A stretch of DNA of 32,835 nucleotides, taken from Tieghemiomyces parasiticus (taxonomy: Eukaryota > Kickxellomycota > Dimargaritomycetes > Dimargaritales > Dimargaritaceae). The notes beneath the pieces are model-generated. The model was not told where the DNA came from, ran no database searches, and was given only the letters and a program-made list of their open reading frames with translations. Positions within the stretch are counted from its first letter, which is position 1. Every line of letters starts with the position of its first letter. The position numbers were made by a program, and so were the translations under genes. Positions 1-9,875 of the stretch are shown in pieces. The stretch spans positions 1 through 32,835 of the forward strand of contig JANBPT010000513.1 of the NCBI GenBank assembly GCA_027575765.1, written 5' to 3'.

Positions 1-24
1 CTCTCGACCCCTAAGGAAACTTAC

Positions 25-539
25 GCAAACTCGGCCCGCTCGGTGCACTGGAGGATACCATCGAGGACAAGCACGTTGCCGTATTGGGCGGACTCGAAGA
101 CCAAAATATCCTGGAATTGTGATTTCTCATGGTAGAGGACCCGCTTCACCCGTAGGCAAAATGCTGACCAGTTAATGATTATGGGACATCAAGCGATTAA
201 TGAGGGGTGCTCCAACAGTGCGACATCGTACGGGCACGGCGACTAGTGAGTGGGGAGGGGGAGGTGGGATGAGTCGAAACAGTTGCCAGGCTGGTAACCT
301 CCTACCTCCTCCCACTCAACCCGACCTCACTGGCACGCGTCCCGTTTCTCGGTCGGACAAAGGGCGAGATGTGCGGGTCGTTTTAGGATCTCGCGACTTA
401 TTATCTTACATTGGTCTTGTGATACCTCAATCACCTCACGGAACCAGCCATTCTCGATATAGGGCAAGAAGTTCAATGGGTCTGAATCAGCTTGTGGCCT
501 GCATGGTTGCATACCCGAGGTTTGATGGTTTTTGGCCAT
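25..539 (-). CDS. SPE3: Spermidine synthase, N-terminal exons (partial, runs off left edge)
   Basis: The product transfers an aminopropyl group from decarboxylated S-adenosylmethionine to putrescine, making spermidine in the cytosol. Two exons are visible. Exon 426-539 starts at the ATG ending at 539 and carries the family signature ENGWFRE. Exon 25-163 encodes the N-terminal beta-sheet region with [18 protein letters not shown] and QCTERAEF, close to the canonical QCTERDEF. It ends at a clean GTAAGT donor (24-19), phase 2, so the catalytic half lies outside the window. Oddity: the first exon ends in phase 0 (GAG|GTATCA) but the acceptor CAG|CATTTT needs phase 1, and the usual WPGQ segment between them is missing. 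A 10-base microexon at 281-290 would repair the phase (see findings); otherwise this end of the gene is damaged. The family call is secure, the 5' structure is not. Confidence 0.85.
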
Positions 540-2059
540 GATAGGGGCGGTTAGACGAGGTGAAATAAAATGTGATTAGTGTATCGTTTATAGGGAAGTT
601 GGCTCGGAAAGGCTCCTGGGGAACAACATTCCCGGGGCTAGAGAAGCGGGCCTGTGGGGAAGCGTGTGAATCAATCTGCATATCGGCTAGTGGTCATTAG
701 CGGGCTTCCCCGATTCAGCGCATTCGACGGGGAATTCGCCACTACTCCGCGCCCGAAAATGGAAGGTGGGGGAGGTTGAGAGCTCGTCGCAACCACCGGA
801 ATCAATGTAATTTACTTTCAGTCACTGCTCGCGTATTGACTCACATTGTGAATGGTCCGGAATTCACTGCGAATTGGAAAAGTTACTCGACAGTCAAATG
901 CGGTTGGTTGTGCAAATAGTGATGAGCGGGAGCGGGTTATGATTGCAGCCAAATGGAGGGAGGGAATGGTGTTGGTTTGATGTCGGGTAGAAAAATTATG
1001 TGGTTTTGGGGAGTTTGAGAATTCCTAGGCGCTTCAAGATCGCCGTCGTCGCCGCTTTACTTATTTGAATACTGGGAACAGGTACAGAGCACTGCCACGG
1101 CCACACTAGCGGTGTGTACCTTACGGAAAGCCCGCGCAAAGTGGCTCAAGGTGTGGCGCGGCAATTTCTATTTGTAGCCATTGTCATGCCCAAAACTAAC
1201 TGATTCGATCAGTCGTGGTTATCATCACCCCTTTTCTCTACCTATCTTTCGTTATTCCATATACACATTATTGTTTTGTAGCGACGCCAACTTTCCTGGT
1301 CTTTCGGGCGTCGCCCCCCCCCTTCCCAACAGGCGTCTCCGCCTCTCTATCCTTTTAGGTCTTTACTTCTATCTGCGTTCTTCCTCTTAATTAATGCGGC
1401 AGCTTGGTAGCCGTCTTCATATTCGCCTGGACACCAGTCCCGCCTCGCACTGTCAGTATCTTGGGGTCTTACCTAATCCAAGCGGTAGCCAGCTACGAAG
1501 CATGCCCTGCATCCTTCAGTATAAATGACCCTCAGGGTCGCTACTCAATAAACGATAGCATATCATCGAGAACACCGTTTCCTCATTACCTTTCCGTCCT
1601 TCAGTAAGTCTTTCCGTTATCATTTTTTTTCGTTCGGCTATTAACCTTGTTTCTTCTAGGTAGTTTTTTTTTACCTACGATAATATATACCCAGGACAGA
1701 CGACCGTTCGGGTTAATAGCAATGCCGACATGCCCCCCCTCCTGACTTGTTATCTGCAGTCGCCGGTCACTCCTGCCCCCGAGATCGATCTCCATGCAGC
1801 AATTTGTGGCTAAATAGACCAACTACATCTCAACGCGACAGCAACCACGGATAAACTCATCGCTTAAAACAAGGATATAAAATTGTACACGTTGTGTTTT
1901 AATGGTCACATGGAAAATAGGTACCTAGCCCTAGGCCCGATGGAAATATAGAAAAACAGCTAGGGAGTATGAGGGGGTTAGCTACAGGGAAGCGGGGGGC
2001 TCTCGTCTGTTGAAATGCTAAAGCTGATTGCACTTTGCGGCGGAAGGAGGGCCGAAGTT
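540..2059. other. Intergenic, no gene recognised
   Basis: Short open frames here (for example 1181-1390 and 1404-1607 on the plus strand) lack the C/G third-position bias of the confirmed genes and resemble no family I know. The first few hundred bases should hold the promoter and leader of the minus-strand spermidine synthase gene. T-rich runs lie near 1620-1680. I see no repeat or RNA gene. Confidence 0.5.
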
Positions 2060-2257
2060 CTATTTGTTGGCCGAGGGCCAGCGGTGGGTACCGGTTACAC
2101 CAGTGCGGCGCAAACTAGGATCGGTGAGGAGCTTGTGGCCTGCAGCGAAGCAGCCGGCTGATACGGCGAAGGCCAGCACACCGATGAGCGGGTACGTCTC
2201 AACGGGAACAAACCGCGATGTCTTGGCCAGCGAGCGGAAGAGAGGTCCGTTGGGCAT
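2060..2257 (-). CDS. B12D / NDUFA4-like small mitochondrial inner-membrane protein
   Basis: A single-exon gene of 65 residues. The start is the first ATG in the frame, at 2257, preceded by a pyrimidine-rich leader (CTCCCCCTCTTTCCTTCC) as at other starts in the window. The protein has a basic N-terminus, then VPVETYPLIGVLAFAV leading into one membrane segment (about residues 22-42), then the short HKLLTDPSLR stretch after the membrane span that is typical of fungal B12D proteins. Family members (NDUFA4 in animals) are accessory subunits of respiratory complexes I or IV in the mitochondrial inner membrane. Length fits the family, though the C-terminal region after residue 50 is divergent. I cannot tell which respiratory complex it joins. 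Call based on motif pattern only. Confidence 0.65.
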   Translation of the reverse strand: MPNGPLFRSLAKTSRFVPVETYPLIGVLAFAVSAGCFAAGHKLLTDPSLRRTGVTGTHRWPSANK

Positions 2258-5020
2258 TGCGATACAGGGAAGGAAAGAGGGGGAGTGAGGCAAAGCTAGG
2301 GCTTTTACGTGGGGGGAGGTATATGGCGTTCGTGCAATGGCAGTTGAAGCCGGGAGACCAGAAATGTCACGGATACGTTATAAATAATATAAGTACAGGT
2401 AGGATGAGCCAAGGGAATAGGAAAGGCAGAGAAGAACGAGTAGAAGTGGGTTGAATCGATGGCTGGTGATGACTAGAAGTAGGGCGCGGGTGTGGCTGGC
2501 TGTTATATAGTGAAACCTAAGGAACGGGGGGGGGGGATGTCGCGGTGGGCGCAGTCGTCTTGAAGGTGAGGTGGGACCTCTCGAGCACAGAAGCGGCGAG
2601 AAATTCCACCCGCTGTGGTGGGCCGGGAGAAAGAAAGGCAGCCTTGACATGACACACACGACTCCGTCCGATTCCGTCATCATCCGCCAACTCCCACCCG
2701 GCCGGTCTTCATCCCGCCCTCTTTTGCCCATCCCTTTCCCCGCGTGACTTCTTCTAGGGATGACTACGTGGAGCTGTCCAATATCATTGTCAGACCTGAC
2801 GTACGGTATCGGACGGGGTGGACTTCTCCTGCCATGGCGCGCGCCTAGGCCTTAATCTTCACGCTAGCCCTCGGGTGAAACCTGGGCAGATGACGTGCGA
2901 CTGTCCTTCTCGCCTCGCGTGTTAGACCATTCGGTCGGTCTCTTGGCTGGGTATCAGACGCCTTCTACCTTTCGGCTTTCCCGCAAGCGGTGGGTAGGGG
3001 TATCCTTGGGGAACGTTAACGTATGATTTCGACGTCACGCTTAGGTAAAGTCGGTCGGTAACTCCCAATGCTTTGCCTTGGGTAATAAACCATAGGGTTG
3101 GCGGCTATTCGGTCTGTGTCCGCCGACTAATGGGGAGGGGTGCAGGGCCCTGCAAGATCACGGTTTACGGCCGAAAGCCGACCCACTACAGGTTGTATGG
3201 ACGGCGTTAGGAGCGGAGCGGCTCCGCAGGTAACGTACATGGTTTGGAGGGGCAGTCCAGGTCGAGGCGACTGGTGTTTCGTGGCTACACACGGTCGACG
3301 CCGTGGAGTCCGGAAGGCGCCGGGTGCGGAAGGAACCAGGGGCAAGTGGTCGGGAAGGACAGGATAGTCCCGCGCTGGAGACACGGAACGAAGGTGACAC
3401 AAAGACCGTGGACGAGGGGCGGGTTAGGAGTACTGGCCCAGCGGGGGGGAAGGGTGATGGGGAAAAAATCGGGTGACACGTCAAAGTCCGGGCGGCTGTC
3501 AACAATGAAAAAGAAAAAAAACGCATCCCCCCATCCCCCCAGCCACTCACTGCTCCTGTCCCCCATCCACCAATACCAAAGGGATTGACGCAACTTGTGC
3601 GCTCGGCAGTCCCATCGGCCGGAACGGGCCGGCGCGGATAGAAGGGGAGGGGTCGGTGCGTAGCCGGTGCCTTCGCTGTAAATCATGGTATGTCGCCTCC
3701 ACACGGAACCGATGACTGTATGGCTATGTTATGCAGGGAAGCTTGGATCATTCAGCGACTCCCAAGGCCTCGGGTAGAGTCCATTACCCACCATTATTAC
3801 ATCGGCCGGACTTGTCGTTTAATACGCCGCGACTCAGACTAGTGGTAGAAAGGATTAAGTGCTGTTAAAAAAACTTCCACTCCACTAGCCTGCCCTATCA
3901 ACACCCTCTGCATTAATGACGCCCCTCGACGTCAGAGTTTCACTTGGCTCGACACATTGCTAGCACCATAGGGTAGACAGCGCCAGCACCGCCCGCTCCT
4001 TCATACCTTTTACCGACGGCTGGAAGCTAGTTAATCGGTCGACTACTCCTGGGTGTGTGTGGTGTTTGTAGCGTTTTTGACGCCAACAGGCCAGTGGCAA
4101 TAGCCCTTTTCTGGCATGACCGTCGTCTATTAAAACTCAACCTGGCCCATACTGTCCCCCCAAAAAAAAACAGGACATATATTAGAGGCAGGGGGGTGGG
4201 GGCGTGGGGACGGGCAGGAGGAGCTTTCGTGCTTTTCATCTTACCCAACTGGCTATTTGGTAGACCCACGACAATAAAATCATCAAGGGTATTATAAACA
4301 AGCGCAAGCAGCCCGTGATAGGCTCTGCATATCTCTCATAGAAGGCGAAGGGCGGGAAAGGGAAGTGACAAACCCTATTGAGATAAACGAGGGAGGGGGT
4401 GAATACCGTCAACTCATTGCAGCAAAAGGCCTCCCACTAGTACCTCAATCCCCCCGCATGATCCAAAGACTCACGAAGTTTCTGCTCGAGTCCAACAGTT
4501 AGGCTGGTGCTGTGTAGCCTTTAAAGGAGGGATTGCAGAGACAATGTGGGGCTAATAAAATGACAGCGGGTCAGATAAAGTAAGTCTAAACCCTGTGGTT
4601 GGGCGTGCAGAGGACGGGGACGGTCACGCCGTCGGCACTACCCAATGAGTTTATGAGCTTTTAACTCTGCAACGGGCTGAAGAAGGCACGCCGGCCGTGA
4701 TAGGGTATCGTATGGCTCCCTTGCTCCGTAGAAACCCTTGGCTGGGCCCGCTGGGCCCCCTTCCCTCTCATGTAGCACTCTCTGAGCGGCCGACATTGAG
4801 ACGGTGAACTAGAGCCCCCCCTCCTACTTAAGCGCCCCGCGCCGCTTCCTCCAACCTGATGCAACGTCATATAGCGCCCAAGGCACATGTATTTTTCCAC
4901 CACCAACTTTATCAATCACACATCCTCTTTATTTCCACTCCCCAATAATTTTCAGACTACCCTAAGCGCCAACCTCACACTCATTTCCGTTACCCCCCTC
5001 TACACCCGCACCTCTCCACT
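2258..5020. other. Intergenic, no confident gene
   Basis: 2.8 kb without a supportable gene. The B12D promoter should lie at its left end. A run of 11 G lies at 2526-2536 and a 15-base palindrome (GCGGAGC-G-GCTCCGC) at 3213-3227. GC-rich open frames at about 3130-3700 overlap one another on both strands and none shows a codon bias or motif that favours it. The last 150 bases (4860-5020) are C/T-rich and look like the promoter and leader of the gene at 5021. Confidence 0.45.
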
Positions 5021-5341
5021 ATGAATATCTTAGGTGCCGCTTCCACGAGTCCAAAACACGAGTCCAGCCGCAAGAGCGAGCCGGAGACCACGCCCGCCCG
5101 CCCGGCCTTGGTCGGCCGCCGCCTGTCCACCGGCCGGGTTGGTATCACGGCTCGCGTGCGTAACCACGTCCAGAGTCCTGGCGTCGGCATCGTGGCCCCG
5201 CACAATGACACGCGCATGTCCTCCGAGGGCGATGGTGATATCCCGTCTGCCCACACTTATAGAGTGCACAGCGAGTACTGCGAATGTGAAGGGTCCGGCG
5301 TAGGCTGCCACTGCCGTGCCACCTGCGACTGTGACATTTAA
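5021..5341 (+). CDS. Unknown 106-residue protein with Cys-x-Cys-rich C-terminus
   Basis: Single-exon gene of 106 residues. I do not recognise a family. Support for it being real: the start ATG follows a C/T-rich leader (CACCTCTCCACT), codons strongly favour C or G at the third position (GCC, CGC, GTC, TCC, GGC) while the flanks are AT-richer, and the frame ends cleanly at TAA. The N-terminal 80 residues are basic and low in hydrophobics, with no signal peptide or membrane segment. The last 20 residues hold three Cys-x-Cys pairs, CEC, CHC and CDC, spaced C-x-C-x6-C-x-C-x3-C-x-C, followed by a final D-I. The pattern could bind metal (metallothionein-like) or form disulphides, but this is inference. 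Overlapping frames on the other strand lack the motif and the codon bias. Confidence 0.6.
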   Translation: MNILGAASTSPKHESSRKSEPETTPARPALVGRRLSTGRVGITARVRNHVQSPGVGIVAPHNDTRMSSEGDGDIPSAHTYRVHSEYCECEGSGVGCHCRATCDCDI

Positions 5342-7843
5342 ACGTATCTCGTTCTCTTCGCACGAGGTACAGTTTCAGGCATTGTCTAACCTCTTAGTCA
5401 TTTTGTATTTTTACTTTTGCTTTCAAATTATCTCTGGCTATGCTATTAGTAATGTAACATATTCGTCTCAAGCTCACCACGTCCACGTAATGCGGAGGCG
5501 GAGCACACCGGCGGCCCATACCGCCAAATACCTAACTAGATCTGATGAAGGGAGAAGTTTCGGATAGATGTCCCAGTGGCAGCCAGAAGCTCGTTCAAAA
5601 AAAATATCCTAGCTAAGCGTGAAGAGTGGGGGAGAGTGGCAGACCAACCCCCGTACACTAAGGCATATAGCGGATTCTAGATCTAGAGCGATGCTAGGCG
5701 GGATGTCTCCCCCCCTTCGGCCCCTCTGTTCAATTTCCTTCTCCTCTCGCCACCAGCTCCTCATCACATTACGGACTACTAGTTGAATTAGTTCACCGAC
5801 ATACTGTATCTCCACCACTGTAACTGTCCAAGTCACCGGTTTCCCATATGCTTCGGCAGTTCTTTTTTTTTCATTTATTATAGATGAATCCAAGCTAATC
5901 TATTCGGAAAGTACACCTCTCTGCTCCCTGGTCCGTGAGAAATAACGAACTTCCTGGATGAAAAATATGATATCGAACAAGGGAGCCTGGCTTTAACCTC
6001 TCTGGTTGGCTGGTGGGGGGATCTTAAAGCAGGGGACGGCTGGGCTTCCACATTGCCAAGCCTGAAGGGGTCGATACAGGCCTGGCCTTAAGACTCTTGT
6101 TAGGGGTAGTAGGTACTGGTCGGTCGCATTCGCAGCGTATTCATTTCGACCACGTTCGCCCAGCACGGCGGCCTTTTTCGCCATCCTCTTTCTCCCCCTC
6201 CTACTCTCTCCTGCGTCTCCCCGTTTCGCACCAGCCATACACGCGGCACACCAAGACCCGATCGGCCTCCCTCACGACCTTGTAATGCTCCGATCCCTCC
6301 ACGTATCCACCTTTGTACCCATAAACAACCTAGCAGGGTATATCGTTACGCTATTGTATACATCATAATGGCTGGGCCGGCGATTACTCGCAGACCCACT
6401 TTCATTGGAGTTGGGTTTGATCAAAGCTGGCGCCCACCTTCTCTCCTACATTTGTCCAAGCGCGTGTTCATCAACGATGAGTTTGCCTAATAGATCTGCA
6501 TAGACGAGCCCTACCGATTGTTTGTAAGCCTAGTCACGCCCTGCCTCTCTTCCACTCTAGACACACATATTCCTCCCTCCTTCCCATTAGCACGTGCCCT
6601 CACTAAACACGATCCTTAGCCCTGTGCGCCTTAACCGCTTGGCTGTCCAGCGGATATGGGTACCGCATCGTTCCCCCGAGGGGCAGCCTATGATTCTAGC
6701 CTTGCTTACAATGGGTGCCCCGGTGTGCAAGGAATTACCCGTTCCGCTCGGGGGGCTCCCCAAACAAAAGCACCCATGCCTATTTATAACTTGCAACTGT
6801 AGTAAGGAAACATGGTTTGGCTAAAAATCCGGCCTACCCGTCTTAGTGGGTCCCATGGGATGGTGCTGGGGCGACAAAAGAGGGATACAGAATGAAGAAA
6901 ACGGGAGGGGGGGGGAGAACCATGAGTTCGGACCGGGCCCAGAGGATTGGGAAGGGGAATAACGAGCGACGAAGGGTCTAGGTGTCCAGCCAAAAGGACG
7001 GTGCGTTCACCGGCTGTTTTTCTTCCCTCGCACCCACTACACCCCGACGCTAGCCGCCGAGTCATTGCCCGTTCACAGACATGGGCCTTTGATGGTTGGC
7101 CTACAATCACCACCCTCCCGTTTGCCGGCCTTGGTCTGGGGTCCGCAATATCGCCCGTCCTCTCTCGCTCGTATGCCCTCCTTTCTTTGCCCTCGGTTCT
7201 CCATTCGCCTATCCTCCCCCCGCACTGCCCCTTCTTTCTACTCGTCCCGCACTTTAACCCTTTGTCGCTATCACGTCCTCCTCTTTCTACCTTGCCGACG
7301 GCCCGCGCCCTCCTACCCACTTACCGTTATCCGTCCCATATATATTACACCCCGCCCGTCCCCGCTCTGAAACCGTCACCAATACCCCGCACCGTATTTT
7401 GCATTTTGGTCACCCTCCACCTACACCATTACATCTCTCCTTAGCGCTGGCTTTATCGTTTCGCATCTATACTTACCGATTGCGACTGCTGCCGTGTGCA
7501 CCCTTTAGTCTACCTGCACCTCTGTACCACCATGATCTATGGGCGCCAACGTCCGTGACCGCTCTATCCATTATTTTTTTGACAAAGACATCGATCTCTG
7601 CATACCCCAGGCTTCGCGTTCCTAGCTTTTCCTGGCACGCTACTCCGCACCGCCTTCGTTTTCAGCCCCACCGGCTCCTTGACCAGTTGGACATAAATTC
7701 ACTTCGCGTTACATAGTTTTTTCTTTTCCTCACGAGCCTATCTAACTCTCACTCCTCGCACCTAATTATCTCAAACGTTTTCTAGCCGGCCGTTTTTTTT
7801 CTATAATTGTATTTTTGGCTCTCTCCATTATCTCTCGCTCGAC
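5342..7843. other. Intergenic, including LITAF-gene upstream region
   Basis: 2.5 kb with no convincing gene. From about 6990 to 7840 the plus strand is strongly C/T-rich, producing long overlapping open frames on both strands (6784-7320 minus, 6947-7444 plus) rich in Pro, Ser and Arg, without motifs. I read this as the promoter and pyrimidine-rich leader of the LITAF-domain gene. A GTG-start frame at 6594-6824 has no codon bias. No RNA gene or repeat was seen. Confidence 0.45.
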
Positions 7844-9051
7844 ATGACCACCCCTAACACTCGTGAACGGTCGGTCTCCGCTGCGACATCGTCGCTCCAC
7901 ATCCCGTCCATTCACTTTGGAAGCCCTGCCGACTGCACGCTAGACGGAGACTTTTTACCTGAACCTGACCACCACATCAGCGCTCAACGGCTCGTCTTCA
8001 TCGAAAAACCCGACCTCGCCGTCCCGGCCCCAGCCTACCATGCGAGCCAGCGCCCGGCTGTCGGGGCCCTCCACGGTAGCGCATCGTCGTCGTCTTTAGC
8101 GGACCTCACGCTCCACCATCCGACCGTCGGACCAGCCCACGCGCCTTACCTAGCAAACCCAAGTGAACTGCCCCTCGCCGCATACGATTTAAACGATACC
8201 GCCGGGTTTGTAACTTACAAGTCACGCCAGTCCGTCGCGCAGGCTTCCGCCACCATCGACGCCTCGAATGATGATGTCGACCATACCGGTGCGGCAGCCT
8301 ATTTAGCTATTCAACCGAGTATCCCGGTTGCCACGCTATCTCTGGCCCAAACCTACACCCCGCCGCCTTACCGACAGATGCCACCCCCTTCTACCGATGT
8401 GCTCTACCCCACCCCGCCCTCGCCGACGCGAACCTCCACGGCTCTGACTAGCCACGGTAGCCAGACCAACCTCTCCTTCTCTACCCTCGGAACTTACGTG
8501 GGCCCAACCATTCTGGCGGGGACGGAGACGGAAACGGAGGCAGTCAACGATATGACCGAAAAGAACCACCCCTTGGTCATTGATTGTGTCAACTGCCAAA
8601 AACGCGTCACCACGGTATTCAAGAAGCAGAACGGTAAGCATAATTAAGGGAGTGGACGAGGGGGGAGGAGTAATAGCTGACCGTATCTATAGGAGCCCTG
8701 GAAAAACAGCGGGCGGGCCAAGGGATGTGAAATTGTGGTGGTGGGGGGGGGGCTTCGATATAACCAAGAATGTAGAGCCTCGCCGACCCGATCCTTCCGC
8801 AGCTAGTATGTAATCCCTAACTTAACCTAACCTGACCGTCCCTCCCCCGCCCCCTCGTTCCTCATTCACCTCCGCCGAATTCCCACCTTCTTCGCTCCAC
8901 CCCTGCAGGCTCGAAATCCATCATCGCATCAATCGCACTCGGCGTGTTTTGTCTTCCCTGCTTCTTTCTCCCACTCGTCATCGACTCGTGCAAAGATGAG
9001 GTTCACTACTGCCCACACTGCAAGTTCATCGTCGAGCACCTTCCGGCTTAA
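7844..9051 (+). CDS. LITAF-domain endosomal membrane protein
   Basis: Two exons, 7844-8633 and 8909-9051, give 310 residues. The donor (AACG|GTAAGC) and acceptor (CCCTGCAG|GC) join in phase 1 and rejoin the domain exactly. The C-terminal 70 residues are a LITAF (zf-LITAF-like) domain: first knuckle C-V-N-C near residue 248, then a hydrophobic, membrane-embedding stretch (LGVFCLPCFFLPLVI), then the second knuckle C-P-H-C near 299. The four cysteines bind zinc and the domain sits on the cytosolic face of endosomes and the plasma membrane. The first 235 residues are Ser/Thr/Pro-rich and probably disordered. They contain a PPPY motif at residues 173-176, the kind bound by WW domains of Nedd4/Rsp5 ubiquitin ligases, as in animal LITAF. 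Pro-rich PTPPSP stretches follow. The domain is certain; the trafficking role is inferred from family knowledge. Confidence 0.88.
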
Positions 9052-9875
9052 ACGATCCTGTCGCACACTCCACATTCTCTAGCCCGCAGATTCAGTCACT
9101 TGCTGGTTGAGGGGTTTTGTCTGTTTGTTTACTTACTCTCATTTCGCGTCTGCGCCGCTATTAACTATCGCCTCTTTTTTTATGGCTGTTATGGTCTGCA
9201 CGATGTGTACGCGCTGGTTCCCATGTTCAAATCCATCAATGATATGTAACAATAGTACTTTACGCCACAACTCAACCGTTTTGCTATCAATGCCCTGCCA
9301 CCATCTACTTCGTCACTCAATGACGCCCAGATACGCCGCATAAGCCCATTGCGCAAAGGCCGTCCCTTCGGTGGCTCTACTCATACTGCTGATAAATAGA
9401 CCACAGAAGGTTGAACTCCATATATTTAATTTAGCTTTTTTTTCTACATTGTGGTTAGATGTGGGAATTAAGAAGGCATCTCACTGTCGCAAGAAGAACG
9501 AAAGGGATTACAAAAAAACAAACCAGCAACAAGAAGGGTAGGTTGAAGTGATAAGCCATCAATTATACGGTATGACAATAATACCTGTGTGGGTACACTG
9601 ATCGTACCCGTACCTCCACAAACCCCCTATAAGGAAAGGACACCTAAATAGTTAAAGTGCATGTGTGTAAAGCAGTGTCGTGTAATAAGTCGGTGAATTT
9701 GCTACAACTACGATGGGCAGAGGGAGGAGGGACAGGGGCAGCAAGTTGGGTTGAGACCTCCGTAATCTGGAGGGAGAAGCTCAGGAAATGTACAATAATA
9801 GGCCCCACAAAGACAGTGAAGAGAGGATAAGGGGGGGGACGAGTGGGGAGGGCAAACTCAGTCAGGACGTTGCGA
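9052..9875. other. Intergenic between convergent 3' ends
   Basis: About 820 bases between the convergent LITAF and SPT7 genes, expected to hold both 3' untranslated regions and polyadenylation signals. AT-rich stretches lie around 9420-9450 and 9540-9660. A frame at 9107-9343 has no codon bias. No gene seen. Confidence 0.5.

Noticed and set aside
3127..3704. Several overlapping 75-139 codon frames in a GC-rich stretch
   Set aside because: All six frames are partly open because stops are rare at this composition; none shows codon bias or a motif.
6784..7444. Overlapping 178- and 165-codon frames on opposite strands
   Set aside because: They come from a C/T-rich leader region; low-complexity Pro/Ser/Arg translations with no motif or splice partners.
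9225..9234. GTTCAAATCC, resembling a tRNA B box
   Set aside because: No matching A box, acceptor stem or anticodon arm could be folded around it.
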